From Acanthaster planci (lineage: Eukaryota; Echinodermata; Asteroidea; Valvatida; Acanthasteridae): a DNA stretch of 39,149 bases. Of this stretch, positions 19,001-30,181 are shown in pieces. Both the position numbers and the translations under genes were made by a program. Location: positions 143,479 through 182,627 of the forward strand of contig NW_019091481.1 of assembly GCF_001949145.1 (NCBI RefSeq), given 5' to 3'. The notes under the pieces were generated by a model. It saw only the letters and a list, made by a program, of their open reading frames with translations. It ran no database searches and was not told the DNA's origin. The first letter of the stretch is position 1. Each line of letters starts with the position of its first letter.

Positions 19001-22000
19001 GAAGTAAATATTGAAAACTCAATAATAAATCACAAGATGACATCATCATGACGTCATTTATTTAGTATAATTTTTGTATGAAGGTCTTTCTTGGCTATCA
19101 CTTTCATAGCGATCAAACATCTCAAAGGTTTCAAAATAGTGCCTTGAAAATGTGTACAAAGTCAATGGGCTGAAAACTACTCCTTTAAGATGATGTCACG
19201 TGATTTGCATTTAAACTGAGAGAAAAATATGAAATATTATTTGATATTGAGACTCTTGGGTATACATGTTGTCAAACAAAGACGAAAAAACGATTTTTTT
19301 TTCATTCTCAGCAATTCTCAGTTGAAGTTCAGGACTACTCTCATTAAGATCGATAATATTGCGTAGCAGAAAAACGTGTACAAACCCTATGGGAAAAACT
19401 GCAGCTTTAATCTCATGCCACGTGACCCTTAATGAAGTAATTTTGACGATTCTTTTTTGGGAACCTCTCTCCATTAGGGACTTCAAGTGTACATTGAAAG
19501 AAATCATTCAGATTTACCAACGTGCCGAAAATAGGCTGTTGAAAAATGTGTACAAAACATATGGGCAAAATTAAATATGCAAAAATCAATTTAAAAATAC
19601 GTGATGACGTCATCAAAAGTCATAAATTTAGCAAAATACTTTCATCAGGGTCTTTGTTGTCTGTAACTTTGATGTTGATCGAACCTTTGAAAATTGGCCA
19701 AATAGTTTCTTGAAAAACGTGTACAAAGTCAATGGGCTAGAAACACGTAATCAGGAAAACTGCTCCTTTAATTTCATGTCACGTGATTTTTGTCTAAACT
19801 GGAAAAAAATTATGACATATTTAATATTTGGACTCTTGGGTATATTTGCAATCGAACAGGAAAATTTAGTCTGATTTCTCTTTCGTTCTGGTAGTAATTC
19901 TTGGTCGAAGTTGAGGACTGCTCACACATTATGCTGGACAATGTGTGTACAAACCATATGTTGTGCAACAACGCCATCTATGGTTCAATATACGACAGTT
20001 TGTTGAAAATTGAAAGCCCAGGCAGGTGTAACAGTAATTCTGCAATAGCGCCCTCATAGCCTGATATGGGACAGTCCGAAAACTGTGTGCAATCTGTGTA
20101 CAAAGTCTATGAGGAAAAATTCAAAAATATTCAAAAATCAATAATAAATAAACTAATTAAGTTATCACTGTGAATTTCTTCTTGGACCGTCCTTGGATGA
20201 TTGTCTGCCAAGGTCTGAAAGGTCTGCCAAGTTTGAAGTCGATCAGATTTAGTAAACTGCCAAAGTCGACTGGTTGAGTTGAAAAAGAAAGAAAAAAACA
20301 TCAGATACCTGATTTGAAAATACCTGTTTTGGCAAAGTTGCCAAAACAGTTAATAATCAGAAAAGCAAGAGCTGTTCCGGCTGTTGCCGAAACAGCTAAA
20401 AAATAATCAGAAAAGCAATACTGCCAAAACAGCTAATAATACTGTCACAATTCTGGTAGTTCCCCAGAGTAATTTGCTTGGAGCCCAAACCCAAGTGTTC
20501 AAGTACCAATCTCCAAAGACTTAATAAAAAGTACCTATTAAACTACCAACTGGCCCAGATAGTATGTGAATAGGTTGGAGCTTGGCCTTTGGTGTTCAAG
20601 TTTCAATCTCCAAAAGTTTGGGAAAAGACAGCAAAAACTTGCATAAAATACCATGGCCTTCTTGCGTACGTGTGAGCATGTCGAAGACAGAGTACTGGTG
20701 TATAAATTTAGTTTACTGTATTCTTAAGGCCTGCCTTGCCGAACTGCAATGTGGAAAAGTGGACAGTGTACATAAACGGCAGTCACATTACGGTTATGTG
20801 ATTCTAGAAAACTTCATGTGTTCGTGAAAACTTCATGTGTTCATTGAATGCAATGATGAAAACACTTATATTAAACTGATTTAAATAAACAGTTGAAAGT
20901 GTTTTTTTTATAGGTTACATGATGTTTGCTACCTGTGCTGCTGTTTCGGCTATTGGAATATTTTTCTATGGCAGACACAACCGGAAACGAAGGTACCTGT
21001 CCTGATTCTCACAAAATCCAACACCAGCAATGTTCTCCAAGATTTTTCACTTGAGCAAAGAATGATGCACTGGCTGATCAGTGTTTACTGGTACCCTGAA
21101 ATTGAATTGAATCATTTGCATTACCTATAGATGTATAGCCACGAATCCTTTCAGAAATTATGTGATGAAATAGTAACTAAACAGAGTTTCTTTTGCGTAG
21201 ACCTTTACTGTGTCTCCATCTGCATGGACATACATGTAGTGTAGTAGTGCATGTAGAATTCACACCATGGTATGTGTAGATCTATCCAAGAAAGGCTACC
21301 AGTTCAATATCCTCTTATTCCATGTTTGTAAGGCTTCTTTTAACTTATTTGAGCAGAGCTTTAGCATTGAATTTTTAATAACATTCCCAGTACCTTGTTA
21401 AAGTTGACTCAAGACAAATGGAACCAACTTTTCACAATTAAATTAAATCCCGTACATTGACAAGAGAGCACCTTGGAACATCATATTAAACAGACAAATT
21501 ATTTCAAACAAATACATGTTTTGTATTTTTCTTTTGTGTTAGATTGTGGGCCAGAGAGGAATATGAATGTTTCATTGGTATTACTCCTCTCTTAAAAGCT
21601 GAGGATGATCGACAGTAAGTTGTCTTCAAGTGTGTAGTTTCTGATTTGTTTTAGGAGCATTACTTCAAAGCCAACCACCCCCAAAATGGTTTCTGCAATG
21701 CAATGTTTTACACAAAACTTCCAAAAGGCATTTCAGTTTTTTCAAGTTGTTTCACTATTTAAATGAGCATACTTCTGCTTTATTATGCTAATATTTCTTT
21801 ATCAATTGTAATTTCTTTCTGGGAAGAAAAGTTCAATGTTACATCAGTTTGTACTAAAAAATCCTCCCCCTCGTAGAGTGGGTCAGGTCTCCTAGTGATA
21901 CTTACCCCTGCCCAGCTGAACTATTATAATAGGCGCTTAGGAAATTTGCATATGTAGGCTGAGCAAGGGTATGTAAACGCAGGAGACACATGATTTTTAT

Positions 22001-23203
22001 TTTGCTGGCCTAAATTTTCTTTGTCTCTCGTGATTCATTTTTGTGTAAATACATACACATGCATAAAGCAAACAAGTAAACTTTACTCAGAAATGTTTTC
22101 AGTGAATGAAATTAAATTCTGGATTCCCAGTTTCCTTCATGACTTCACAGTAATAGCACCCTCAGTTGTCCAGAAAAGCATGGGCAATTTTGAATTTTTA
22201 AAAAAAATACACTTTTCAAGTCATATGAACTAAGGGGAGTCAAACAGTTTTAATACATTGAAGAAGAGTAAAACGTTGCACAAAAATTTTTTCAAGGAAA
22301 AATTCTGGAGACGGAATTTGAGTTTAAAGTCTTCACTTCCCTGTTGCTCCACTGGTGGCCCTGGAGGAACGTCGCCAGTCGTCAATATTGATGTCAATAG
22401 TTGCTACCTAATTTACGACCCACTCTTCTGTGGCGAATATTGATGCCAATATTAACGACCAACATTCATGACTCCTTCTCTGGTCGCGAATATTGCCGTC
22501 AATATTCAAAGCCCAAATCCACAACTCACTCTCTGGTCGCAAATACATGTATTGCTATTAATAATTGCAACCAAAATTCACAACTTGCTCTTCAGTTGCA
22601 AATATTGATGCCAATATTTGTGACCAAATTTACAACTTGTATCTTCGGTCGCAAACATTGCCGCAAATTTTCTGGCAAGCTAGGCGGAAATGAAGTGTTC
22701 ATACACACATGCAATTACCTACATTTTTCGGCTTGCAATATTTCGACCAGAGAGCAAGTCATGACTATTGGCGTCAATATTCGGGACAGAAGAGTGGGTC
22801 GTAAATTTGGTTGCAAATATTTGCATCAATATTGATTAGAGATGTCCCTCCAGGGCCACCATCCTCCACACCTCTCCAGAGGCATTCTAAACCAGAAATC
22901 ATCATAATACTCCACAGTAAGTTCACTACTTATTACCATGAACCTTCACTTTGTTCTCTGGATAGTGAGACTGCTACATTTGCTGACACATTTCTGGTTT
23001 GGTTTTTTTCAAGGACGCTGAAACTGCTGAAAAGTAACTTGGAGCAAGAAGCCATCATCATGAAGGATGTTCCTGGGTGGAAGGCAGGAGAGAGTGTCTA
23101 TGAATCCAAGCGTTGGATTGATCCCATGTTACTTGATCTTTACTACCTCCATCCCAGGAAAGTCAGAGAAAAGGAGTCCTTTGGATTCTCTACCTATGTA
23201 TGA
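16024..23203 (+). CDS. NDUFA13: NDUFA13 / GRIM-19, complex I accessory subunit
   Basis: NDUFA13 is a small accessory subunit of mitochondrial NADH:ubiquinone oxidoreductase, needed for assembly of the complex. Exons are 16024-16114, 20914-20992, 21543-21614 and 23014-23203, giving 143 residues plus TGA (human 144). Residues 1-31 hold the conserved [17 protein letters not shown] block. Residues ~32-50 form the single membrane helix ([19 protein letters not shown]), followed by a basic cluster and a helical segment. The C-terminal exon has [20 protein letters not shown], highly conserved in the family. ATG 16024 is chosen because the protein then aligns with the family start. An in-frame ATG at 15982, with the same ATGGCG context, would add 14 residues. 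Introns 1 (4.8 kb) and 3 (1.4 kb) are full of mobile-element relics. Confidence 0.96.
16391..16712. repeat. Palindromic tagtac/actagt repeat with perfect 22-bp inverted arms
   Basis: A self-complementary microsatellite (agtactagtagtact and ggcctagtac variants) fills 16391-16530. At its end, 16519-16540 is an exact reverse complement of 16691-16712 (22 bases). Between them, tgtacatgtaca-type palindromes flank 16551-16563 and 16671-16687. The whole stretch can fold into a large cruciform. Confidence 0.8.
16746..17607. mobile_element. Foldback element with ~320-345-bp inverted arms
   Basis: The left arm (about 16747-17093) and right arm (about 17294-17606) are reverse complements of each other with point changes and small indels. 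Shared blocks include gtggctct at both tips, gccaccacag-cctacttcaaggcatgtcttaaat, gcctgaaatccaaactgcag, gctgaccatgggcgg and caaggcacccgacaggtgc. The ~200-base centre has no transposase. Part of the tip sequence (ctgtctcttttctgtcgccaccacagccctac) is also directly repeated at about 16590-16622. This is a non-autonomous foldback type; no clear target duplication was found. Confidence 0.8.
17661..18230. mobile_element. Candidate element with ~40-bp terminal inverted repeats
   Basis: The left end carries caatctttgaaagtgcacaa (from 17667) followed by aatttgtgc-type sequence. The right end (18189-18229), read in reverse complement, has agcaatctttgaaagtgtaca then aaatttgtgcc. The interior shows no coding frame. 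Target duplication is not evident, so classification stays open. Confidence 0.55.
18838..20150. repeat. Higher-order tandem repeat (~567 bp from ~171/224/172-bp subunits)
   Basis: The marker gtgtacaaa followed by a (t/a)atg-type block recurs at 18981, 19152, 19376, 19548, 19719, 19945 and 20096, with spacings of 171, 224, 172, 171, 226 and 151. Positions three markers apart are 567-569 bases apart, so a composite unit is repeated a little over twice. Individual units carry CRE-like palindromes (atgacgtcat at 19048-19057, tgatgacgtcatca at 19602-19615) and CACGTG boxes (19197, 19419, 19780). Copies are diverged. It lies in NDUFA13 intron 1. Confidence 0.85.
20324..20440. repeat. Cluster of ctgttttggcaa/ttgccaaaacag hairpins
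   Basis: 20324-20335 and 20338-20349 are exact reverse complements with a two-base loop. A second hairpin (gctgttccggc...gccgaaacagc) follows at about 20371-20396. A third half-site, ctgccaaaacagct, follows that. The sequence taataatcagaaaagcaa separates the copies. Confidence 0.75.
21887..21990. repeat. Imperfect inverted repeat in NDUFA13 intron 3
   Basis: ggtctcct...tacttacccctgcccagc (21887 onward) is matched in reverse complement by gctgagcaagggtatgtaaacgcaggagac (to about 21990), with a ~35-base AT-rich loop. It is possibly the remnant of a miniature element. Confidence 0.5.
22354..22860. mobile_element. 507-bp miniature element: ~90-bp terminal inverted repeats plus internal minisatellite
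   Basis: The left end begins ggtggccctggagg and the right end, in reverse complement, begins the same. Similarity continues for ~90 bases through caatattgatg, aatttacgacccactcttctgt and gaatattga-gcc. Between the ends, a ~60-bp module (ggtcgcaaatattg, gccaatatt, gacca-attcacaact, ctctc) is repeated several times. No transposase frame exists; the 144-codon open frame crossing it is incidental. It sits in NDUFA13 intron 3 just upstream of the last exon. Confidence 0.8.
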
Positions 23204-25002
23204 GGTTGTTGTTACTATGGTTAGACAGCACCAATTGCTTTGTTTACAGTGAGTTCAATTTAAAGCTAGGAGGGTGACCATAGTGAAAACAGTTGAACTA
23301 GTTGTGATAAAAACTTATGCAGTGCGTTCTTTGTAGCATACAGCTGTTGCTAATTTATGCAGAAAAGGTTTTTCAATTAGCCTTGCAGGACTTTTGTCAT
23401 ACACCTGAAAACTTTTTTTTATGAAAGGTTGCAAATTACCATCAACCCTTACCCCTTGCTCCATTCATGTTTGCTGTGTTGGCCATGCAGTATTTGAACT
23501 GATTTGGGATGGTTCTGAGCAGAAATCCAGAAGGAATTAGGACATCAGAAAATTGATTAACCTAGTTGAAAGGTTAATGACTTATTGTCGTGCATTTCCC
23601 AGAAATTCCCACATCTTCCAACCACGTTTTCATCTCCAGCATGATGATAATGTATTTACTACGATAAATTAGGATGTTTGTGAGTATGAGTGATTGCCTT
23701 GATTACCATTTAACATGTTGGGATTTGATTGCATGTTTAAAAATGTTCACTGCTTAGTGGTTCCAGTAAGATTAATTTTTTCCATGTGTGTGTTTCATGA
23801 GACAGTGTCACGCACCAGACCACAGAGGAGACATAAGTTGTAAATAAAACTATCGATCCGGTTTTGAATCGAAACAAAGAGATTTAGGCCTGTTTTTGTG
23901 TTACTCTGCAGTCTGCCATGTATCATACATGCACGAGAAATTCAGTGTTTATGATGGTTATGCAAAAGAGTTATATGATTTACTGGAATCATTGGAGTAA
24001 TTCCTCTCAGATGTATGTATGTACTGTCACAGGTTTCCTCTTGTAATTTTGCATGGTGTTAAGTCCCCTAACACTGACCTTATACATGTTGAGTCATTCA
24101 AAATTTACTGATTTGTTTTCTGCCTTTTCACTTTAATCCTGGTAAAATGTTAAAATATGCTGTTTATATGCCAATTAAAACACACTCAAGAAAGATGAAT
24201 ACATGTACATGTATTTCTTACATTGCTTGAGATTTAGTGAAATTCTAATTGATTGCAGGCAGTTTTATGCATTTCTGTTTCATACAGAGTTGAATTAGAA
24301 AATGCCAGAGGCCTGCAGGTGGACAGGTCAATAAATGAGCATTTGTCAAAGCAGTAAGCTTTAGCAAATAGTTGAAATAGCATAATTGAAATATTTCTAC
24401 AGTTCATGATGCTGGTGTTCATCAGAAATGGATATAATGTTGAACAAAACAAACTTTAGATCAAGCTTTAATAGTTCAGAACCGCAAGCCCTGTAGCGCA
24501 CTTTTTATGCAGCTGGAAATGTTCTGTCTTTGTACGAATTACGTGTCCACATGGACTTGAAATAAAGCATTGACCTATGTCTCGGACATGCTCGACTTTT
24601 GATGAAAAAGAAAAGAAATAATTCTAAACTCTCTTAATCAGGACCCAAGCATGCAGCTTTAGGACTGTCAAAGATATTTCAAATTTCTGTAGGATTCAAA
24701 GTAATACGCTTTTTCTAATCCCTGTCTGCTTTATCAAAATCATGCAAAAAAAGTAAAAGGAAATGTTACAAACACTTCAGTTGTGAAAAGGAATCAAATT
24801 TTGCCCACCTAAGTCACAAAAAGGAATAAAGATTTGTTCGTGATCCATATTCTACTGTAAAATAACGACTATACAAGGTTAAAAGAACTGGGAGCTTATT
24901 ACATGCTTTGCAAACCATGTTTAAATAAGACATGCACACAAAATAATTATGTTCACAGTTATTTCCTAAAATATATTTGTGTAGATGTTAACTTTTGGCT
25001 CC
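23204..25002. other. Convergent intergenic region (3' ends of NDUFA13 and SAXO5-like gene)
   Basis: No gene was recognised. Forward AATAAA signals lie at 23843-23848, 24561-24566 and 24825-24830 and could serve NDUFA13. No canonical reverse-strand hexamer stands out directly after the SAXO5-like stop. The rest is AT-rich unique-looking DNA with an atgtacatgtat stretch near 24201. Confidence 0.6.
23843..23848 (+). terminator. Candidate poly(A) signal of NDUFA13
   Basis: AATAAA is the first canonical hexamer after the NDUFA13 stop, 640 bases downstream. Confidence 0.5.
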
Positions 25003-28000
25003 TCATATTGTCATAGTTCCAAGAGGCACTGAACTTCTTTGTAATTTTCCACTGTCGTACTGGTATCGATCAACCCTCTTTGCTGTGTAGGAAGTCAAGT
25101 GAGTAGTATTAAACTCACGATCGGCATGAAGAGGCGGAGTGATGTTTGATCGACGCAACTGCAAGAAAGATAGCGGCAACAAATTTAACTTGCATTGAAT
25201 CAATGTAAGGTTGATAGAAATCAACTAGGATGAAATGACAAATTTCTATTGAGTTGGAGACAAAATTTTTAATGGAAGTTGCATTAAGAATTTTATTGAA
25301 AAAAGTGCCATGCTTTTTTTGAGCTGAATTTTTCATAATTATGCCTGTTCCTACTCTTTAGGCAAACATCTAGTGCTAAATTTGAGCTTAGATTTGCCAA
25401 AGTTACCTCTAACTAAAGGGTTATTCATCAGTGATGAATAACAGATTGATATAGTTTCAGTCTGATTGTCTTAATACCGTTACATACATTTATTGCAAGT
25501 CTATCAATATTTATCAACCACTAACTTTACACATAATGTAGCCTTTGGCTGCACATAATATTCAGTGATTTCATAAAGCTATCTGTATGTAATTAAGTAA
25601 TCCTTGAGCACATTGACATTTTATTACCTTAGCAAGTGCCTCCTTGCTAACTTCGTGTAATGGCACATCTCGCCAAGATGGAAAGTCATCTTTTGTAGTC
25701 GATGTATTCACCTCTTTACCTGTCAGTCAAGAAACAAAATGAAATCACATCAGACTGAACTGTAAAAGTTCTTTTTTACCGTTTGAAAATCAACGAAGTG
25801 CAAATTGTCTTACAGAACGCCACACAAATATCCTAGGTGTGTAAGATAATTTCAATTTCATTCCAGGCACTATACTGAAAGTAGCATTTGTTCCCAAGAT
25901 GTAAATTTCCTCTGAGCTTATGTAATGATGTATTTTTACTTTTCCAAAGGCACTTCGTAAAAAGATAACTTTGACAAATACGTTTGTTGTTGGAATCCAG
26001 TAAAATTTGCCATTTACTCTCACCATTTCCATAGTAATCCAGAGGCACTTGACTCTGGATCGTCCCATGTCCTGCAACACGTTGTACCGGTATATGGAAT
26101 GTTTTATAGTCGTCTGTCTGAGTCGTGGAGTAATATGCAGAGCATTGACTGGGTACTCCAAATGCTACCCGACTGGCTGTAAGTTTGTTGGCTCCTTTGA
26201 TGATGTCATTACGGAAACTCCCAGGTGGCTGTGATCAAGAAAATGAATCTGTGTTCAGTCATTTAGAGGTTGTACATACTACAGTTGTGTGTTCGAAAAG
26301 AGAAGAAAGGAAATAGCCATCCTCGCTCCCCTCTACGAATTACGGTCATTGACCTCATCAACCATCTACTGTCGTCGCCAAATCATACAACATCATGCAT
26401 GCTTTGGTCTTATTCTTCATTCCCTTTGGGTAGGCGACCGTCTTCACTTCTAGACTTCAGGAAATATAGCAGTTAGCAAATCATCATTTATAATTCGGGT
26501 TCACTACGTTGTTGTACTAAATATGTTGAGATTCCATATGAAATTTTCCCAGATGTGTTTGTCAAAAGTTTGGAAAGGTTTCACAAAGGCTAACCTGTTT
26601 GTGGTAGAATGTGTAATTGGTGGTAGTCACTCTGGCTTTTACTCTTTGAGGGTCCCGATCACCTTCTGGGAAACTGCTGGCATTGCTGTCGTAAGGGATT
26701 TTCTCTGTCAAGGCTGTAAAATAACAAAACATCTAAAGGACTTCCATCTTGAAGTGAGTCACGAAGTCTTTGGAAAAATCATGGTTTAAAATGTTACCTT
26801 CAAATAATTGGAATTTTTAAAATGAGTGTTTGTCCTTTGGCTGCATAAGTGTTCCTGTCCTTGTCAGAATTCCTGATCTTTTTTGTTCATCATCTGATTG
26901 GACAGTGTCCTGTACCATCGGCAAGATACTTGCAGTAATTTCTCTGTTTACTGCTGTTCATTTCAGATAGCTTAGCTCAGAGTTTTGGGAAAGTACTTTC
27001 GATTCAAGGTCCTGCTTGATCTGAATCTTCTCATAAGATTGAGTTCTCCAGAGTAACCAATAACTCATTAGTTTTTATACACGCCATGGACCAACAGAAA
27101 TCAAAGTAACAAACCTGGCATTTGATCCAACTGGAACGATTGCGCAGCTGTAGTCTCAAACTTGTCATACTTCTTTGCATGTCCAGCCTTGTAGTTAGTG
27201 TCACCTAGCCTAGTAAGAGCCTGGTCACGTCTGTAGACGCGATAATTGGCTGTGCCAGGCTTAGGGTATGACAGAAGCTGAGTGGTATCTTGATGAACAA
27301 GTTTCTCCTGGTCACCTTTTGGAATATTGGAGCCTAAGAGCTGTTGATAAAAAAGACTTCTACTAAAATCACTGTGTTTCTGCCAACAATCAGTGTTTCA
27401 GTGGGGACTAACAGAAGCTCATTCACAAGACCAGATTCGATTAGTCACAAAACCAGTCACAATAGTGTCCTATACCTAAATGTTATACGTTTTGTCTATA
27501 TCTTCTGTTTGTATACAGACTATCCAATGCTGTTTCACTCAGCTGTCGAGGTTCCATCCTCATTATGCTGATTTCACGTTATATCTTTTATTGTTATGTC
27601 TATGTACTATAACTGGTTTCTGGCCAATGAAATGACTGTCATCCCTATCAATTTAGCTCATCCATGCTCAAAGATAATTATGTTCTAAACTTAATTTCAT
27701 TTGCACTCACACTTGTTTAGGTTTAATGGTTTAAATTCAGGTGAATTCATTCACTTTCAGAGTTAAGCAAAATTACAATGATGAAAATGTGGCAAAAAGC
27801 AGGCGTTTTGGTAAGATTATTAGAAATTGATATCAGTCAATTTTTTTCTTACATCTGGTTTGACGGGAACATACGGCAGGTATCTACCAAGGAACTGCTC
27901 TCCTGTTGAAGTAGCAAATTGCTTATGGGTTCTGTCTTCTCCACGAATTGTACTTTGGCCACCTGAACAAGATAAGAGAAAACTGGCAGACATTAATAAA

Positions 28001-28770
28001 ATGGATCTGTTCGGAGTAATGAACTAGAAAGCATTCTAGGCCCAATTTAATCTGATGAACCGCATTTCATTCATGAAAGACGTGTGCAGTACACTATTAC
28101 TTGTATTTGTTAAGTTTGTCATGCATCCCTGGCACTTTTCTTCCCATTTCAACTGCAGCGATTTATTTTAAAGATCATTGTGTTTGTAAATTCTAAGAGA
28201 TTGAAGTTCTTTCTTACCGTCATGCATACATGGCGCTCTCTCTACCTTCACCACTCTAGTATCGTGACCCAAGAAGTTATCTCTGTAATCAGACTGTGGC
28301 ATCTTCTCTTTGTCTTTATCACCTTGGGGTACGTAGCTCTTCATAGCATTATCCAAGGGGAAGCTCATGCTTAAGGGCTTAGGGTAGTAATGACTAGCAT
28401 GTGTGGTGTGAAAAGAATCAACTCTGTTGTCTGAATCCATCTTGAAGTTAGTCTTATTGAGCTTTAGACACATTGGCACCTTAGGTAAAGTGCGACCTGT
28501 AAATGCTGCGTTGGACTCGGTTGTTGTCTGACTCCCTTCATAGGGATCACGGTGCATGACATCAGCAGGTGGTGGTGGATCTGAGGCAGCTTCTCTGCCG
28601 TAATGTTCATGTGCGACATAGTCCTTCGTGAAAGTGCTGCGCCTTAAGGCGCTACGCGAAAGACGCTTATCATTACCAATACGGAAGTGGGAAGCAGCCA
28701 GGAAGTCTTTCCCTTTGAGCTGAGCTGGGATGGAATTGATGGCTGGGAGAATGACTGATTCTGACGGCAT
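25003..28770 (-). CDS. SAXO5/TEX45-like axonemal microtubule protein, complete, 7 exons
   Basis: Coding exons on the minus strand are 28770-28218, 27962-27853, 27340-27115, 26713-26595, 26228-26024, 25719-25628 and 25158-25003. All borders are GT-AG and phases match, giving 486 residues and TGA. The N terminus has KDFLAASHFRIGNDKRL, resembling the DFLKASHF-LG opening of TEX45. Later parts carry the short spaced motifs of this family: TNYKAGHAKKYDKFETTAAQ, SSFPEGDRDPQR, SRVAFGVPSQCSAYYSTTQTD, QSQVPLDYYGN, and near the end a PPLHADREFNTTHLT segment and SSVPLGT. Human TEX45 is about 500 residues. Members are linked to sperm or ciliary doublet microtubules, so a motile-cilium role is inferred. 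The nearest alternative is SAXO4/PPP1R32. No signal peptide or membrane segment was seen. The orthology call is from remembered family patterns and is moderately sure. Confidence 0.8.
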
Positions 28771-29027
28771 CTTGATGAATGAAAATAACGAGCTTCAAGA
28801 TCTAAACACGCTTCTCGAAGGCTTTATTCCAGAGTAGCTGTCAAAAAGATCGAATCCTGTCCGTGGCCTGTGTGGTTACCTTGTCAGAAATTGGGGGAAG
28901 TTTATATTAAAATAATTAGCGATGTTTCGATAAACAGTTATGTACACTTGTCTGAAAATTTAAGAAATTCAGCATATTGTGTTTGTATTATATTTTCTTT
29001 CTTACGATACGTCTGCTTAACGTATTG

Positions 29028-29041
29028 GTTTCCTTGGTGAT
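29028..29041. promoter_or_regulatory. Weak X-box-like site upstream of SAXO5-like gene
   Basis: gtttccttggtgat lies 258 bases upstream of the start codon. It keeps the GTTxCC and TGG cores of the RFX motif but misses several positions. Low confidence. Confidence 0.25.
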
Positions 29042-29852
29042 GAATATGACAAGTAACGATGTCAGCTTCACCAACTTGTGTTTATTGTTAACCCAAACTT
29101 GAACTTTGGAGGCAATAAAAGCTTCGACAGTTTTGCTGCTCATTGTTCATTTCGTATTCGGTAAATAGCACTTATACCAAACACTTCACTTCTACACAGC
29201 AACGAATCGGTTTCAGTATACTCGATCCGTGCGTCATTTTTATTTTTCGTTCATGCAACACTCATAAAATGGCACGATTTACAGTAAGAGGGCAAATGTC
29301 ACGAAAGGTATCATGCCTAGACGGTCACCTGCCAGCAAATGAATTCAAGAGTTGGAAAACCGAATATCAACAAATAGGGTGTAGATCTCGCAGGCAATAA
29401 ATAAAAGCCTACAATACTGCAAACCAGCTTACACGTATTGTGTTCGAAGGTGTTTTTTCCCATATCTTTGGTCCTAATTTTCAAGCGCAAAGATTGATCT
29501 GTGAATTTACGTATCCCATCGGTGTTTCCATTTTGAAACAAAACATATTAGGGCTTGGAATAGTCTGTTCAAAGCTAAAAAACTAGGCTTCACGTTCATA
29601 AAAAAGCTAACACATATTGAACCGATTGTTTGCTCAGCTGAGTTGTCTGAATCTACAAAATGGAATCACAAACGAGTTTGTTAACAAAATCAATTTTAAC
29701 ACTGAATATGGACAGTTAATTTCAGCTGATAATTTTCTGTTGTATGGACATTTCTGTAAATGTTCTCTTTTTTGCAACAGATTGTTTCAAACATTTTTTG
29801 TTTGTAATTATTGGCTGCAATGCATTTCTTCCCTTACGTACATTTTGTTTAG

Positions 29853-29973
29853 ACATCGATATCAAGAATGTCCAAAACGCAAGGACTATTTAGCGCATGA
29901 TGTCGATGGAACCGTGATATTGAGAATGAAACAGCCTGACGGGTTTATTCTTCCTCTTGAAAATAGCAACTAG
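29853..29973 (+). other. Possible orphan terminal exon (unrecognised)
   Basis: After a good acceptor (cattttgtttag, AG at 29851-29852) the frame reads HRYQECPKRKDYLAHDVDG, then TVILRMKQPDGFILPLENSN and TAG. The composition is more protein-like than neighbouring frames, and an AATAAA follows at 30211. No upstream exon with the needed phase was identified: an ATG at 29268 followed by gtaaga joins in the wrong frame. It may be chance or part of an unknown gene. Confidence 0.25.
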
Positions 29974-29996
29974 TACCCATAAAAACAGCATCATAC

Positions 29997-30181
29997 CAGT
30001 GGCGTAGCCTAGGGGGGTCGGGGGGCACGTTCCCCCCACATATTCCTGGTGCCCTCGGATGGATGGATATTGAACAAGGATAACAACAACTTGCCCAAAA
30101 ACCAAACCACTGAAAGCTGGTGCCCCCCTCCTTCCCCATGAGACGCTGGTGACCCCTAATAAAATCCTAGCTACGCCACTA
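29997..30181. mobile_element. hAT-type miniature element with 8-bp target duplication
   Basis: It begins cagtggcgtagcctagg and ends cctagctacgccacta, an inverted pair apart from small changes. The flanks are catcatac (29989-29996) and catcatgc (30182-30189), an 8-base duplication with one mismatch. An 8-base target duplication with CAGTGGCG-type ends fits the hAT superfamily. At 185 bp it has no coding capacity and must have been moved by another element. Confidence 0.85.

Noticed and set aside
22401-22835. 144-codon forward open frame
   Set aside because: It lies wholly in the miniature element with internal minisatellite. Its repeats are nucleotide-level and the product resembles no protein.
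26024-26228. Apparent frameshift within the SAXO5-like exon
   Set aside because: A first reading missed four bases. Recounting shows 205 bases, entering in phase 0 and leaving in phase 1, in agreement with both neighbouring exons.
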